38,269 bases of DNA. It comes from Lactifluus volemus. Lineage: Eukaryota; Basidiomycota; Agaricomycetes; Russulales; Russulaceae. This document shows positions 9,535 through 20,532 of the stretch, piece after piece (position 1 is the stretch's first letter; every line of letters starts with the position of its first letter). Under the pieces are notes generated by a model. That model had not been told where the DNA came from, made no database searches, and saw only the letters and a list, made by a program, of their open reading frames with translations. The DNA lies in the NCBI GenBank assembly GCA_022376515.1, contig WTXI01000333.1:1-38269 (forward strand). Reading direction: 5' to 3'. A program made the translations under genes and the position numbers.

Positions 9535-12023
9535 TCAATCTGCTTCCATGCGCTCCGGAATGATGGAGGACGTTCCTATGGCGTCATCGGGTGACCCCTC
9601 GGCAGTACGCATCGCTCGTTCGATCTGTTCCTGACGCAACCATTGGTCCGCGGGCGTGAAATACCAACTAAGGATCGCAAAGATAGTCACCGCGCCAAAG
9701 ATGACACAGGCAAAGTTGAACGTAGCAGCCGTCACGGGAAAGTAGAACGGCGAGATCATCACCTAAACCATGTCATATATATATATATGTCCCGTTCACA
9801 AAAAAAAACTAAAATTAACACGCACGGCAAAGACGAGTCCGTTGAACAGCAGCGAGGAAAGGTACATTGGCCGAGCCCATCGTCCGAGGTGAAAACGCGA
9901 TGTCTTGAAAGCGTGAGGGGTCAGCGTGAGGCGCAGCAGGGCGATGAGCCCATATGCTGCGATGGTCGGCACGGCCCCCGCCGAGGTTAGAGACGTGAAG
10001 GCCACCTGGCTCGGTAGGATGGAAAGGAGCAGCGTGGCCGAAAAGATCAGGATGATCGTGACCGCGTTCTTGGGTTGCCCCTGGGCGTCGACGCGGCCTA
10101 TCCAGCTCGAGAGAGGGAGTACGCCATCACGCGCGATTGCAAAGACGAGCCGCGAAGAGGCCACCACGGCGACGGTGGTGTTCTGGGTGGGTGCGTAACG
10201 TGAGAATGGTAGGAAACTAAAACGCGTACCATCATGAGACCGATCACTGCGATGATGGTCATGAAGATGCTGGGCCCGTTGCCGAGAGCGAGAGCGTAGA
10301 CCTGCACGAATGGCTGAGGGGTATTGAGTGCGAAAAAGGTGTTCAAGTCGGGTATGCAGAATAGGAAGAGGATGGTCGTGATGAAACCGAGCACGCCGGT
10401 AGCAATCGCGCTGCTGATGATTCCTTTACTAGCGACGACACTGTAAAGGTCAAAAACTTTTAGGACCAACCAAAACCAAAAAAAAAGGTCAAGACTGACC
10501 TCGCGTGCTTGGTCTCTTCGGCAACATGACCCGAGGCATCAAAACCAGTCATTACTCCGGCGGTGAAGAGACTTGTGAAAACCATAAGAACGTTTGGGCT
10601 AATGATCGATCGTAAGTTTCAAAAGCTTACAATGATAGAATCCAATTCCATCCCGCAGGAGCACCAGTTCCATTGTCTTTCAATTACTGGTGAGCAACCC
10701 TTGAGTTTTTAAGAAAAATTGGCTATCAAACGTACATCTCAAAGTAAAGACTTCCTTTGCAGAACGAAACCCGTAGGTGTTGTGAACGGCAATGGGAAGC
10801 CAGATGAGGCAGAGGAAAAAGTCGAGCATGATGATGAAGAGCGAGAAACGGAACACGCCTTTGTACCATTTCGGAGGGAGGTAATTGATCGCGATCGAAA
10901 GGAATAGCATGGCCTCGGAGACAGCCCAGACGAATGCTCGCCATTTCACATTACCATTATCAATACCACCGGGAAAGTTGACTTGCCAAATCGCAAGTTG
11001 GGACACAATGTAATTCGCAGTTGCCTAGTCTTTCCGTCAGAACAAACGTTGGACCAAGACATAATCACATACTTGACAGTTTCCGGCCGTGAATGTCATC
11101 CAAGCTGTAGTGGACCACCAGGCGACGAGAAAGCCAAAGAATCGGGCATACTTTGGCCCTGCACTTTCAGCAGCCCATATGTAGATAGAACCGCTTAGAG
11201 GCAACGCAGAGCATATTTCAGCAAGGACGAAAGCGGTGATGAACATAAAGACCATGGTTATAAGAAAAGAGGACCTAGATGGAATGAGTCCGTCAAGTTG
11301 ATTGATTCAACATGCGTCACTTCGACTTTACCATACTGCGGCAGGTCCACCAGCTTGCAGACCCAAGAAGAGGGCAGATCTAAGAAAAGGTGAGCCGGGG
11401 GCATGGTCGTGTCAAGAGCACGAAACAGACAGACCTGACACCGCCGATAAAGTTCAAAGCGACAAAACTGGCGGCAAAGTTCTCAAGCAAGTGCCAGGTG
11501 CGATGCAAGGACTGTGGGACGACGTTTGTTCAGTTCTGAAAATCCATATCACATTTGACGCAAACGCTCTCCGCACCTGCTTATAACCGAGTTGTTGCTA
11601 GGGGGGGAAAGAATGTCAGCAATCTCTAGCTCTGTCCCAACCCCCTGAGAGGGAGTAGGGACAAAAGGTAAGTGTGACACTGGGGGGCTTCCCTACGCAG
11701 GTCTGAGCGCTGATCAGGTTCGAGCGGTATAATCTCAACCCCTGCTACTTTCACGAGCTGCACGCTACCAGCCTTCTGCAGAAGAAAGCGGGTTTTAGAC
11801 GCACAGACGAGGAGCAAGCAGGGATACCCGCAGCCATCCAGGGTTACACCACCATAAAAATGGGGACGCTACCGATTGATACGAATGCTCTCAGCTCAGC
11901 CCACTCAAGGTTTCTGCCACCGCAGCGTCACGGACGGTTAATCTTTACCAGAAGGAGCTCATCGCTGTCCATGGAAGGAGATTCGTCGTGGTCGTCTTTG
12001 CTCTTGATAGAAGGTGCCGACAT
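9535..12023 (-). CDS. APC-family transporter, copy 2, full length (Thi9-like; probable thiamine or precursor carrier)
   Basis: Eleven exons on the minus strand: 12023-11949, 11597-11577, 11511-11435, 11379-11332, 11274-11073, 11024-10736, 10676-10631, 10571-10500, 10440-10230, 10182-9826, 9762-9535. They total 1626 nt, that is 541 codons plus stop, with consistent phases at every junction. The N-terminus MSAPSIKSKDDHDESPSMD leads to DELLL, then a 21-nt micro-exon QQLGYKQ, then the first TM. Family motifs are as in copy 1 (GSIYIWAAESAGPKYARFFG, GHVAEETKHA, SSRLVFAIARDG). The C-terminal tail after the last TM diverges from copy 1 (ADQWLRQEQIERAMR here). Intron 1 is 351 nt while the others are about 50-70 nt; the excess holds a TPP aptamer. 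The family covers GABA, choline, biotin-precursor and thiamine carriers; thiamine-related transport is inferred from the riboswitch. Confidence 0.92.
11686..11838 (-). promoter_or_regulatory. TPP riboswitch aptamer in intron 1 of transporter copy 2
   Basis: Minus-strand elements: P1 5' GGCT (11835-11832), P2 5' GCGGGTAT (11831-11824), P3 5' CCCTGCT (11823-11817), a 70-nt P3 extension, P3 3' AGCAGGG (11746-11740), TTGAGA (11738-11733), P2 3' ATACCGC, GAACCTGATC, a short P5 (CAG/CTG), then GCGTAGGGAAGC (11698-11687) closing P1 with AGCC (11689-11686). All strictly conserved TPP-binding segments are present. The aptamer lies inside intron 1 (11948-11598), upstream of the acceptor and downstream of two candidate donors (GTAAAG at 11948, GTAGCG at 11872). 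Control by alternative splicing, as for Neurospora NMT1, is the expected mode. Confidence 0.93.
11866..11951 (-). promoter_or_regulatory. Two candidate 5' splice sites in the riboswitch intron
   Basis: The distal donor CTG|GTAAAG (11948) gives the in-frame join DELLL-QQLGYK. If it is skipped and the proximal donor TCG|GTAGCG (11872) is used, the reading frame meets TGA at 11930-11928, seven codons past the distal junction. The proximal donor is shared by all three copies; the distal one exists only in copy 2. The proximal donor contains CGGTA, which is complementary to TACCG in the P2 3' strand of the aptamer (11729-11725). That gives a 5-bp pairing that could compete with the ligand-bound fold. 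Confidence 0.5.
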
Positions 12024-12317
12024 GAGGGTTCAGGACAAGGCAACTAGTGTTCGCTTTCAGAACTCGGCAGTCTTTTATCCATCCCCACACCGCGGGATAG
12101 AACCCGATAGTTTTCTGATAGAACCCAGAAGTGAGGCACGTGACAACCAAGGCAAAATGCTAACTTTTGATAACATATAAGCAGCATCTCATAATAAGGA
12201 AACAACTTGTATCCATCCCGGTATATACAACACTTATACAACGAATGTCAGTTCTGTCCTGTGGTTGCGTGTGATAGACAAGAAAGAAGTCAAACAGTCC
12301 TTGAATCGGCCAAGCTC
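12024..12317. promoter_or_regulatory. Leader of transporter copy 2 and gap to the protease gene
   Basis: The first roughly 90 bp upstream of the copy 2 start (to about 12110) are related to the leader repeats at 171-300, 1375-1530 and 6582-6680, including cagtcttttatccatcccc. The rest, up to the stop codon of the minus-strand protease at 12318, has no gene. The transporter promoter is therefore squeezed into less than 300 bp that also holds the 3' end of the protease gene region. Confidence 0.5.
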
Positions 12318-14200
12318 CTATCTCGGACGATTACCCCACGGGTCGGCATAGTGTCCTCCGGGTTGATTGTATCCCGAGACATAGTTCAGGTGCATGTCTT
12401 GTTGCGGGGCGGGATCGAACAATGGACGGTACGCCATCTTGCGGCGTCTTATCACGTGCGCTGCAACACCTGCGATCAGCGCTACGACAGCCGCGCTGGC
12501 ACCAATGATGATGGGAATTTTATTTTTCGAGAAGAAGCTCGACTGGTTGGCGTTGCCACTGTGGTTCAAGCTTGGGGCGTTATCCACCCCGTTTAGTCGC
12601 GTCGCGACAAAGTCGGCGTGCGCATCGGCAGGATTCGTCGTGGAGAGAATCTGCACGTATGGAGTGGCGGTGCTGCTCGTGCTTCCGTCGATAAAGTCGC
12701 CGTAGTTGAGTAAGAGGTACACGTTTGATACTAACGTGCGAATGCAGGGTTCAATGGGCTACATGGGCATGAGGGAAAGAAAAAGGTATGCCTACAAAAT
12801 GTCATTCCGAGGATCATGTCGTACGTCGGGTCGTTGGCACCACTGATCGCTGGTTGATACTTTTCAAATTCCCGTAAATCAGCTTCGCGCATGGTGTTCT
12901 TTTAGACACTCCACACGCACCGGACCATAGCAGACCTCAGTTCCATTGGCGATTTGAGCTGACCGGCTCAAATCAAGTGGATGTATGGGATATGATTGGC
13001 CATTGATTTTAAACGTCGCGTTGATCTCGGCCGAACAATCAAAGACCCAGACATCCCCACTGAGTGCCTCCACATTAACCAACTGGGCTCCCTTGGCCTT
13101 GGAGTAGAATGCTTCCGCGACATACCTGCCGCACGTCGTATGTTGGTGTATAACAAAGCCAAAACAATACAAGGTACGCACGCGGGCACTTGAGGCAGTG
13201 AAAACCCAGTGTCAAAAACTGCCACCAATTGATTCGGATCATGCGTCGGTCCCAAGGAAGTACTACTCTTTGTCTGGATCGCATTCCCATCCGGGCCAGT
13301 GATCCCATTCGAATCCAAAAGTACGGAGAAGTGTTGGTCTGAAGATAGGTTGGACTGGAGTATGGTGACCGGCACCTTGGGCTGATTCGTGACCTTCTGG
13401 AACTGAGGGATTATTTGGCTGATCGTCATTTCACCGGTATACGATGCTTTCGTGTCGTTTGGTCGGTTGAGGAGGACAGAGATGAAATTAGGTGTGGTGG
13501 TGTCCTGACGGAAAATAGAATCGATGGGAGGGACGCCGGCCACACTATTGACGGCAGCAAGGACCTTAGAGCCGAGACTGGGGCCGAGACCTATTAATCC
13601 CGTTCCTTCGGGGTTCTCGGACGAGACCTCCACCTCGACTACAAAAGTTGTTGTCAGTCAATCGAATTGGGACGCCAAGAAATCTCAGGAACACACTGAA
13701 CGCCTGATTTGGAACGGTGAAACCGAGGAGGCCCAACTCTGCCGTTTTCACTGGGCCTTTGGTGGGAGACCGCACACGAGATTGGTGATTCGAACTTTTC
13801 GTGTGCATGACAGAGAATGTGCATACCTGCAGCTGAACCCACGGCATACTGAATTGAGGCAGAAACACCCGTATCCTTTGCACCTGGAACTTTACCCGCG
13901 ACCCAAAGATCCGAACTAATTATTTCAGAGCAACAAAGAAATCTCAATGAACAAAGGGGAACGAACGAGTGAATCCAAAACCCACCTGCCGGTGTCTATC
14001 AGGACGCTGAACGTCTTCCCCCCCATAGTGAGATTGATGTTGTAACCTCCACCGCCGATATCTAGCCCAGATGTACCGTTGGCCGCGCGTGCAAGGAGGT
14101 TCGGGAGGGATGGAGAGCGGTGGGAGAGGTCGAGATAGGTGGCAGCGGATATACGAATGACATGGAGGAGGAAAACGGAGAGTAGGAGGGAGGATAGCAT
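12318..14200 (-). CDS. Pepsin-like aspartic protease (A1) with C-terminal membrane anchor
   Basis: Secreted aspartic endopeptidase. A signal peptide starts MLSSLLLSVFLLHVIR (start taken at 14200, because an in-frame ATG 36 nt upstream would spoil the signal). Exons: 14200-13986, 13915-13827, 13756-13697, 13638-13182, 13125-about 12921, about 12890-12790, and a last exon ending at 12318. First active site IDTGSSDLWVAG, created exactly at the exon 1/2 junction; second active site AVFDTGFSLPQVP. A late pepsin-fold strand reads YDMILGMTF and then NVYLLLNYGDF. After an N-glycosylatable linker there is a TM segment, KIPIIIGASAAVVALIAGVA, followed by basic HVIRRRK and a 40-residue tail, so the enzyme is probably anchored at the cell surface. 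I could not settle the junction near 12890-12925. A TATATA stretch lies about 45 bp upstream (about 14247). Confidence 0.88.
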
Positions 14201-15088
14201 GGTCAAGGGGAGTGGGAAGCCTTCTTGGCGTGGCACAAAAGGTTGTGTATATATCCTAGTACCCTAAGGAGACCAAACAGCCGCTGGTGCCCCTGATCGG
14301 GACAATTTGCTGTGCACGTCTTTTGTCCATCATTTGGCCCACATAAAATAAAATTGGGTGAGTTGAGGGACAGCCGAGCGAAGCGGTCAGTTCAGGGTGG
14401 GGCTTACATCAGTATAGAATAAATTGAAAGACTTGAGGGAAAGATAGGGGATCCCAGCACTAGCACTGGCAGGCGGACTCGGAGGCATGGGAAGGGACCT
14501 GGACCTGCAAGTGGACATGCTAGACAAAAAGCGCTCGTGATGCGCCCGGTGACAACGTGTTGATGCGTTCATGCTCGCAGGAACATACAAAAACATCGCT
14601 ACCGCCACAGAGTTACTTGACTACATAAATCATCTGTACAGCACCGCGGGGTATGCACCTCAGAAATGGTGTTATAACAGAAGGCGGTGTATATTGTCGG
14701 ACATTAAATCAGCCGGCCAAGGTTGCGATATGCGATAGGTCGCATGGTAACAAACGCAACAAGAAACTTTGTTATAACTACCATCAATCGACCACTTCTC
14801 TTGGCTTCAACACGTCAACATGGCGCTTTCCTCTCGCGGCATGAGCGGTATGCCAGTGGCCCTACCCACAGACGCCGCCGCAGCACGCGGGCCCGGGCCG
14901 GAACAGTTCAACGCATTACCGGTTTGCGCGACTTGTCTGTTCTCGTTGACACTCCCTGCCACAAGTTCAAATGCTTGCTACCCAAGTATGTGTCTGGCGA
15001 AGTAAGTGTCACTCAAAAATTCTCGTGCGTATTCGTGTCGCCAGTTCCAATTGTATTCTTAACAGTCAGAACTGATGGCAGGATTCGC
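14201..15088. other. Gene-poor stretch between protease promoter and transposon
   Basis: The left end holds the protease promoter. A plus-strand frame from 14820 (MALSSRGMSGMPVALPTD, GC-rich) could be the first exon of a small gene now interrupted by the transposon at 15089, but it has no recognisable motif and no clear continuation beyond 20556. Otherwise I see nothing. Confidence 0.35.
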
Positions 15089-15111
15089 CACTATGCGCCC
15101 AAGAACGGGTT
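15089..15111 (+). repeat. Left terminal inverted repeat of the Plavaka element
   Basis: Twenty-three bases beginning CACTATGCGCCCAA and ending AACGGGTT. They match the inverse complement of 20533-20555 at 22 of 23 positions; the single mismatch is G against T at position 15. Confidence 0.9.
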
Positions 15112-15546
15112 TTAATAACCCAAGTTTTTGGGTTCTAAAGCGTCTGAAATGATAGGAATTATAACCCAATTAACTGGTACCACTGGGTAAAAATGAGTCG
15201 TTTTAAAACAGGTTCATTTGAGTCGTTTACTGTCCAAATAACCCGTCAATTTCATCACTGAAAATGACAACCCGGTACTTGTTTAACGAGGGAAAATGAC
15301 TCATATGAAAGGGCTCTTTTCACCAGTAAAACAACTTCAAAAATTAACATGAAAACGTGTTTTTTTGACAATTAATCTATGTTCCATAAAACTCGGAATA
15401 ACGTGTAAAAATGACTCAGAAAATGGGTTCATATGTTTGGGTGAAAAAACTCGAAATATGGGGGTAAAATATCTCGGAATTTGGTGTAAAAATGAGTCAG
15501 AATAAAGGGTAAATAAAACTTGATATAGGGGGAAAACAACACAGCT
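15112..15546. repeat. Left subterminal repeats of the Plavaka element
   Basis: Several short related motifs recur: variants of aaaatgactc or aaaatgagtc occur at about 15190, 15293, 15408 and 15490, and gggtt-type words lie between them. Subterminal clusters of this kind are transposase or accessory-protein binding sites in CACTA elements. That function here is inferred. Confidence 0.6.
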
Positions 15547-16669
15547 CTAGGCACTAGTACTCGTCAGTGGCATTGCTGACGATGATCCCGTGGCACTGGT
15601 CTCAGTCTCATCTGTACCCAAGTCACTGTGCTCATCCTCATCATCGCCAGCATTCCCACCCTCAATTCCAACTCCTACGTCGCTTCCGTTGGTTCCAAAG
15701 TCACTGGCATCCGCGTTGGCAAGAGCCACAGCAAGGGCGGCACGCTTCCGAGCAGATCGTTTCGAATTTTTGAGGTGTTGCTTCAGCATTTCAGCACAAG
15801 GCCAATATACAGGAAACCGCTTGGAAGTGAGGTACTGGTACTTTTGTCGCATCTGATGTATGATAAGTGTGAGCGGAGGCAGTGGACCAGTAGACTACTA
15901 GACATACCAAAGTGTTTAGGGTTGCGAGCTTTGCATGGTCTTGTTTCTTGTATGAATGCATCTTGTTGATGCCAACACGAGTTGAGAAGTCCCTTATATC
16001 TCTCTAAGTGAGTGAATGACACGAGGTGGAGTTTGTGAATGGAGCGAAGACAAAATACGGACATCGATAAGGCAAGCGATGATAGTCACAAGGGCATAGT
16101 GTGACGGCATCAGAATCGTGGTGACAACGTGTTGATGGAAAACTTACAAGCATGGCTTTGTATTGCTCCCTGTCGCTGTCGCTCCCATCCAGTCCCATCG
16201 CTTCAATCAGCACGAAGCCTTTGGTTTTGTCCCCCGCCTCACCAGGTGGCTTCTCAATGACGACAATGTCATCACCACGTTTGCCAGTGGCTTTGCTCAA
16301 GCTCGCCAGCGCTTCATCACGGGCCTTTCGAGTGCTTGTGAGCTCAGCTGTGATGGCCTCGATTTGAGCTATCGGAGAATGCATCAGCATTCTCAACCAA
16401 AGCTCTGAAGTCATACCTTGCAATGTTGCCACATCAACATTGGTGAGAGGTTCACCTCGTTCAACCTCATCGGCATTCGTGACTAGTGTCACAGGTACTT
16501 CAGTATTCTCCTGGCTTGAGATTCCCCTCACTCCTTTCCTGGTAGAGCGAGAGGGTTTCGAACGGGGTGCTTTGCTGGCAGGGCCGGAAGTGACATTCTT
16601 GTCACCGTTTCTCTGTCCTCGAGCTGGGGGTCGTGAGGCCTTTTCTTTAGTTCCACGCGTAACAGGCAT
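15547..16669 (-). CDS. Plavaka element second protein (unknown function, coiled-coil-like)
   Basis: Four exons on the minus strand: 16669-16417, 16368-16148, 16003-15908, 15852-15547, giving 876 nt (291 residues). The N-terminus is basic and Ser/Lys/Arg-rich (starts MPVTRGTKEKASRPPARGQR). The middle is helical with heptad-like spacing (QIEAITAELTSTRKARDEAL). A charged segment, YLTSKRFPVYWPCAEMLKQ, is followed by KNSKRSARKRAAL, and the tail is acidic and Gly/Asp/Glu-rich. No enzymatic motif is seen. By position, head-to-head with the transposase inside one element, it may be an accessory DNA-binding protein like TnpA of plant CACTA elements. That is inference. The frames are open throughout, which argues it is maintained. 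Confidence 0.7.
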
Positions 16670-16840
16670 TGATGTTCAGTTGTAGAGGATTGGGGGGTGG
16701 TTGAGGGCAGGAGCAAGATCCGTGACTCCGAGTCGAACCCTGGATGTCAACGTTGTCAAGTAAAAAAAACGGCTAAGTTGATTCCGCCGCTTATATCACA
16801 CCACGCCCGCTCACTCCTTGTGCCCACCTTCCAAGTCAAC
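16670..16840. promoter_or_regulatory. Bidirectional promoter inside the transposon
   Basis: One hundred and seventy-one bases separate the divergent ATGs of the second protein (16669) and the transposase (16841). They must contain the start regions of both genes, so the two are probably co-expressed. The stretch includes a tract of A at 16762-16769 and a ttatatcaca segment near 16791 that could serve the transposase. Confidence 0.5.
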
Positions 16841-19800
16841 ATGGCTCAAAAAGTCCAGTGTCTCTGCCCTTGTGGACGAAAAGTTGATCAGAAAACACTC
16901 CGCCGCCATGTTAGTGGCCGCGCACAGCCCCAAATTCGTGCCTTTCAGGTCTATGGGCATGTTAACACTGGGAGCCCAAGGACGCCTTTGCAAAGCCTCA
17001 GAAAACAACGGAGGCGTCTGGCCATCTCCCCAAGCACCCCGCTTCATACCACATCCCCAGGACTGCCTCCGTGTGTCAAGAAACGGCCCTTGAAGTCTCG
17101 CAAGCACACACATCGCCGAGTCGGACCGCCGCCATCTCCATCTGGGGATATTCTCCCTTTAGATCCACCCACCCCCCCACCCATTATAACTGGAAACGAT
17201 AGTCCATCCTCACCTTTACCTCAGGCCCCTTTTGAGGGCTCCGCCTTGGGTGCGAATCAGGCTGAGTTCGCAAGCGATGACACCTGCGTAATACCCCCCT
17301 CCCTTTTTTCAACCCCCATTCCACCACGTGGCCGCCATGCCATTGACTTTGATTCCGATGATATGGGGGGAGATTCTGGTAGCTCCAAAGGCGATGGTGG
17401 TCATGGTACCAGCTCCGACGACGAAATTACTTTGGATTCTTTGCTGGCTCAAGAATATCTGGTTGGTGACTGGGAGGACATTAATGAAGACCTATTGCAG
17501 CAATTGGAGTTGTTGGGTATGTGGCATTGACTATCTTTATGTTTTGAAGAAACTGAATGTCCTCAGGTGGTGAACAACTGGAGGAGCCTGACCTCGAGAG
17601 CATGCGCCTCTTCTCTTACAAAATTGAAGAGTTCGTAACGGACCGCGCTTACAGCAAGCTCAGATTTGTTTTCCCGGGTACAACTATCCCTTCAGCAAAA
17701 GAAAACAGGACGCGTGCCGCCTTTCTCTCCGCGTTTAAGGCACAGCGATTTGACTGCTGCATCAACTCGTGTTGCTGCTTTGTCGGCCCCAATCAAGATC
17801 TCACCCAGTGCCCTTTTTGTGATGAAGCTCGCTTCAGTGTGGCTGGCCGCGCTCGTAAACGATACACGTTCATCCCTTTGATCGCGCGGCTCATTGGGAT
17901 GTACCGAAACAAGGAGTGTGCGCTAACGCTCCGTTATCGGGATAGCTACCAGCCTGACCCAGATGGGACGATGAAGGACATCATGGATGGCAAGCTTTAC
18001 CAGAATTTGCGGAAGAAGAATGTCGTTGTCGATGGACAGGTCTTCAATCACAAGTTTTTCTCCGATTGGCGTGACATTGCCTTAGGCCTGTCAACTGACG
18101 GGTTTGCTCCATTCCGACGCCGCAAGCAAACCTGCTGGCCAATTATCGCCACGATTTACAATTTCCCCCCCGAGCTTCGTTGTCTGCAAGGTATTATCAT
18201 GCCTCTCGGCGTCATTCCAGGACCGCGTAAACCCAAAGACTTCGACTCCTACTTGTGGCCTCTCGTTAATGAGCTCATGCAGCTTGCAGTTGGTGTCCCC
18301 ACCTTCGACGCATCCACGGGCAGTGCATTTACGCTTCGTGCGTATTTGCTCTATATCTTTGGAGATATACCCGCTGTATCAATGGTGATGCGCATGAAAG
18401 GTCATAACGGATACCGGCCTTGTCGACTCTGCAATATCACCGGCCTTGGTGTTCCTGGTGCACGCGCGAATACTCTTTATGTCCCCCACCACCGGAAGAA
18501 CCACCCCAACGTTATGAACGATCCAAGTGCTGTCCAGACGTATGACATGTCATCCCTACCATTTCGCACGCACAACGAAATCCTCGAACAAGCCGAGTCC
18601 ATTCAATTCGCGCTTACAACAACTGCCTCAAATGACCTTGCCACAAAGTACGGCATCAAAGGCAAATCAATTCTATTTTCACTGTCATCTATCAGCTTTC
18701 CAGAGTCATTCCCTTATGATTTCATGCATATGATCTACGAGAATGTTCTTCCTAACCTGGTTTCTTTCTGGACTGGAACTTACAAGGACCTCAATCACAA
18801 CGGACATGAGTATTTGTTGGACAAAAAGGTCTGGCAACATGCAGGAAGTGCTGCCGCCGCTGCCGGTTCATCGATACCTACCGCTTTTGGACAGCGTCCT
18901 CCCAATCCTGAAGCCAACCGCATGGCATGTACAGCTGAGTCTTGGGCGTTCTGGATGCAATACCTTGCTCCTGCTCTCCTCGAAAACAAGTTCACACGGG
19001 CCAAGTACTTTTCTCATTTTCTCCGCTTGATTGAATTGGTCAAGATCTGCACGCAATTCGAGATCACGCGTGACGAGCAAAGACTTGTTCGGGAAGGTTT
19101 TCAAGATTGGGTTAGGGTTTACGAGGAGTAAGTGCCTTGGCGTTTTCAAGCCGCATGTGATTTTAACTGGACCGCAGGCTCTATTATCAACACAAACCTG
19201 AACGTATCTCAGCCTGCCCACTCACCATCCACATCCTCCTCCACATCGCAGATAGCATGGATTGGTGCGGCCCTGTTTGGGCATATTGGGCATTCCCGAT
19301 GGAGCGATTCTGTGGCGAACTCAAGATGGCAATCAAGAGCCGCCGCTTTCCTTATCCCGCCATTGATAATCACCTTGTTGCTGTCGCCCAACTCACCCAG
19401 ATAAAACTGAAGTACAACTGCATCAAGGAGCTCTCCCTCCATCAGCCAATGGCAACCACTAGGTCTGCGCACATCCCGAGCAGTCCTAAATGTATGTTGC
19501 CGCTTTACACTTTGCCAGACTTGCTACTGATTGTGTCTAGATGAAACCTGCATACTGCTAGCACCCGCACATCCTTCACACCTTTCAAAGCACGTTTGTA
19601 ATCTCGTCATCAACGCCCTTGCGGTTCAATGTGATGTAGATGTCGGACTTATTAAGCGTTATCTTGACGCTGGCCATATCAAGATCGTCGAGTGGGCAGG
19701 CGTTCAGCGCCTAGGTGGTGGCGATATCATGCACAGCTCCTCGTTGCGAGCGTCCCGGCTTAGTGACGATCATCGCGACACCACATGTATACGTGTGAGT

Positions 19801-20193
19801 GTAAACTGACCCTTAGATCACTTTATTACTAACCTCAGTTCAAAGTACGATGCCGTTATAGATCTGCGCGCGCGGAATCATCGAGCCAGCCCGGTCTATT
19901 CGCTAAGGGAATTTTATGGCCGCTTATTGCACATCTTCCTTGTTATGTTGCCTGCCACTGAAGATCTTGGCCTTGAACAGCCTGAGGAGGTGATCCTTGC
20001 AGGTATACGGACCTTTAATATGGTAGGCCATAACAAGGCCAAGATGCCTCTCATAAAAGGACAATCTACCCTTGATGTTGTTGACATAACGTGTGTACAG
20101 TGTCTCATTGGTCGCATACCAATTGGAGGGGGCATAGAGGCAATTATAGACCGCACAGGCAACATTCAGAAGGCATATCTACTTCAGGACTAA
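16841..20193 (+). CDS. Plavaka transposase (full length)
   Basis: DDE/RNase H-like transposase of the Plavaka group, needed to cut and paste the surrounding element. Exons: 16841-17516, 17567-19127, 19178-19491, 19541-19794, 19846-20193; total 3153 nt, 1050 residues, consistent phases, no stop. The N-terminus has a small C2H2-like zinc finger, CLCPCGRKVDQKTLRRHVSG. A Pro/Ser/Asp-rich linker follows. The core shows CPFCDEARF, KDIMDGKLYQNLRKK, ALGLSTDGFAPFRRRKQTCW (the conserved LSTDGF acidic box), GYRPCRLCNI, SFPYDFMHMIYENVLPNLV (FPYDFMH box), AFPMERFCGELK and a C-terminal region with REFYGRLLHIFLV. Start chosen at MAQKVQ because the zinc finger follows directly. The last intron uses an AAG acceptor at 19845. 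Confidence 0.92.
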
Positions 20194-20532
20194 TTAAAGC
20201 ATCGTACGAGTTCACAATACCTGTTTTTCGGGTATCATTTTAGGTAGTTAATTACTCAATTTGTACGCGTTTAAATTACCCCTTTTTCTGGTCATGAAAT
20301 CGGGTAGTTCGTTGTCAGCTGAGTACGTGTTTATGTTACCCGTTTTTCGAGTCGTGGAACCGGGTAGTTCATCGTTTAGTCTAGTACGGATTTATTTTAC
20401 CTGAAAATCAGGCTCTTTATAGAACTCGTTCAAACCGAGTTTGTTTAACTCGAAGTCAAAATTTCAAAAAAACCCGTCTTAGGTCCGTTTATTGGGTAAA
20501 TGATCATTTTAACACGATTTCTGGGGTTTCGG
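20194..20532. repeat. Right subterminal repeats of the Plavaka element
   Basis: Repeated units of about 60-70 bp contain tttttctgg/tttttcgag and gggtagttc/gggtagtta (near 20230-20250, 20280-20310 and 20340-20370), plus ttacccg words. They differ from the left subterminal words, so the two ends are asymmetric, as in other CACTA-like elements. Confidence 0.6.

Noticed and set aside
11664..11680. ACTTACC next to the aptamer as an anti-splice-site element
   Set aside because: Only five contiguous pairs with the GTAAAG donor are possible. It is identical in copies 0/1-type genes that lack that donor, as far as visible, so no special role can be claimed.
14387..14608. Minus-strand frame of 73 codons
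   Set aside because: Composition and motifs do not suggest protein, and it lies in the protease upstream region.
14820..15005. Small GC-rich gene starting MALSSRG
   Set aside because: No family resemblance, no supported continuation, and stop codons follow soon in all splicing schemes I tried. Kept only as a possible interrupted exon.
16715..16755. GGTTCGACTC-like B-box on the minus strand, suggesting a tRNA gene
   Set aside because: No A-box, acceptor stem or anticodon arm can be formed around it, and it lies between two divergent transposon genes.
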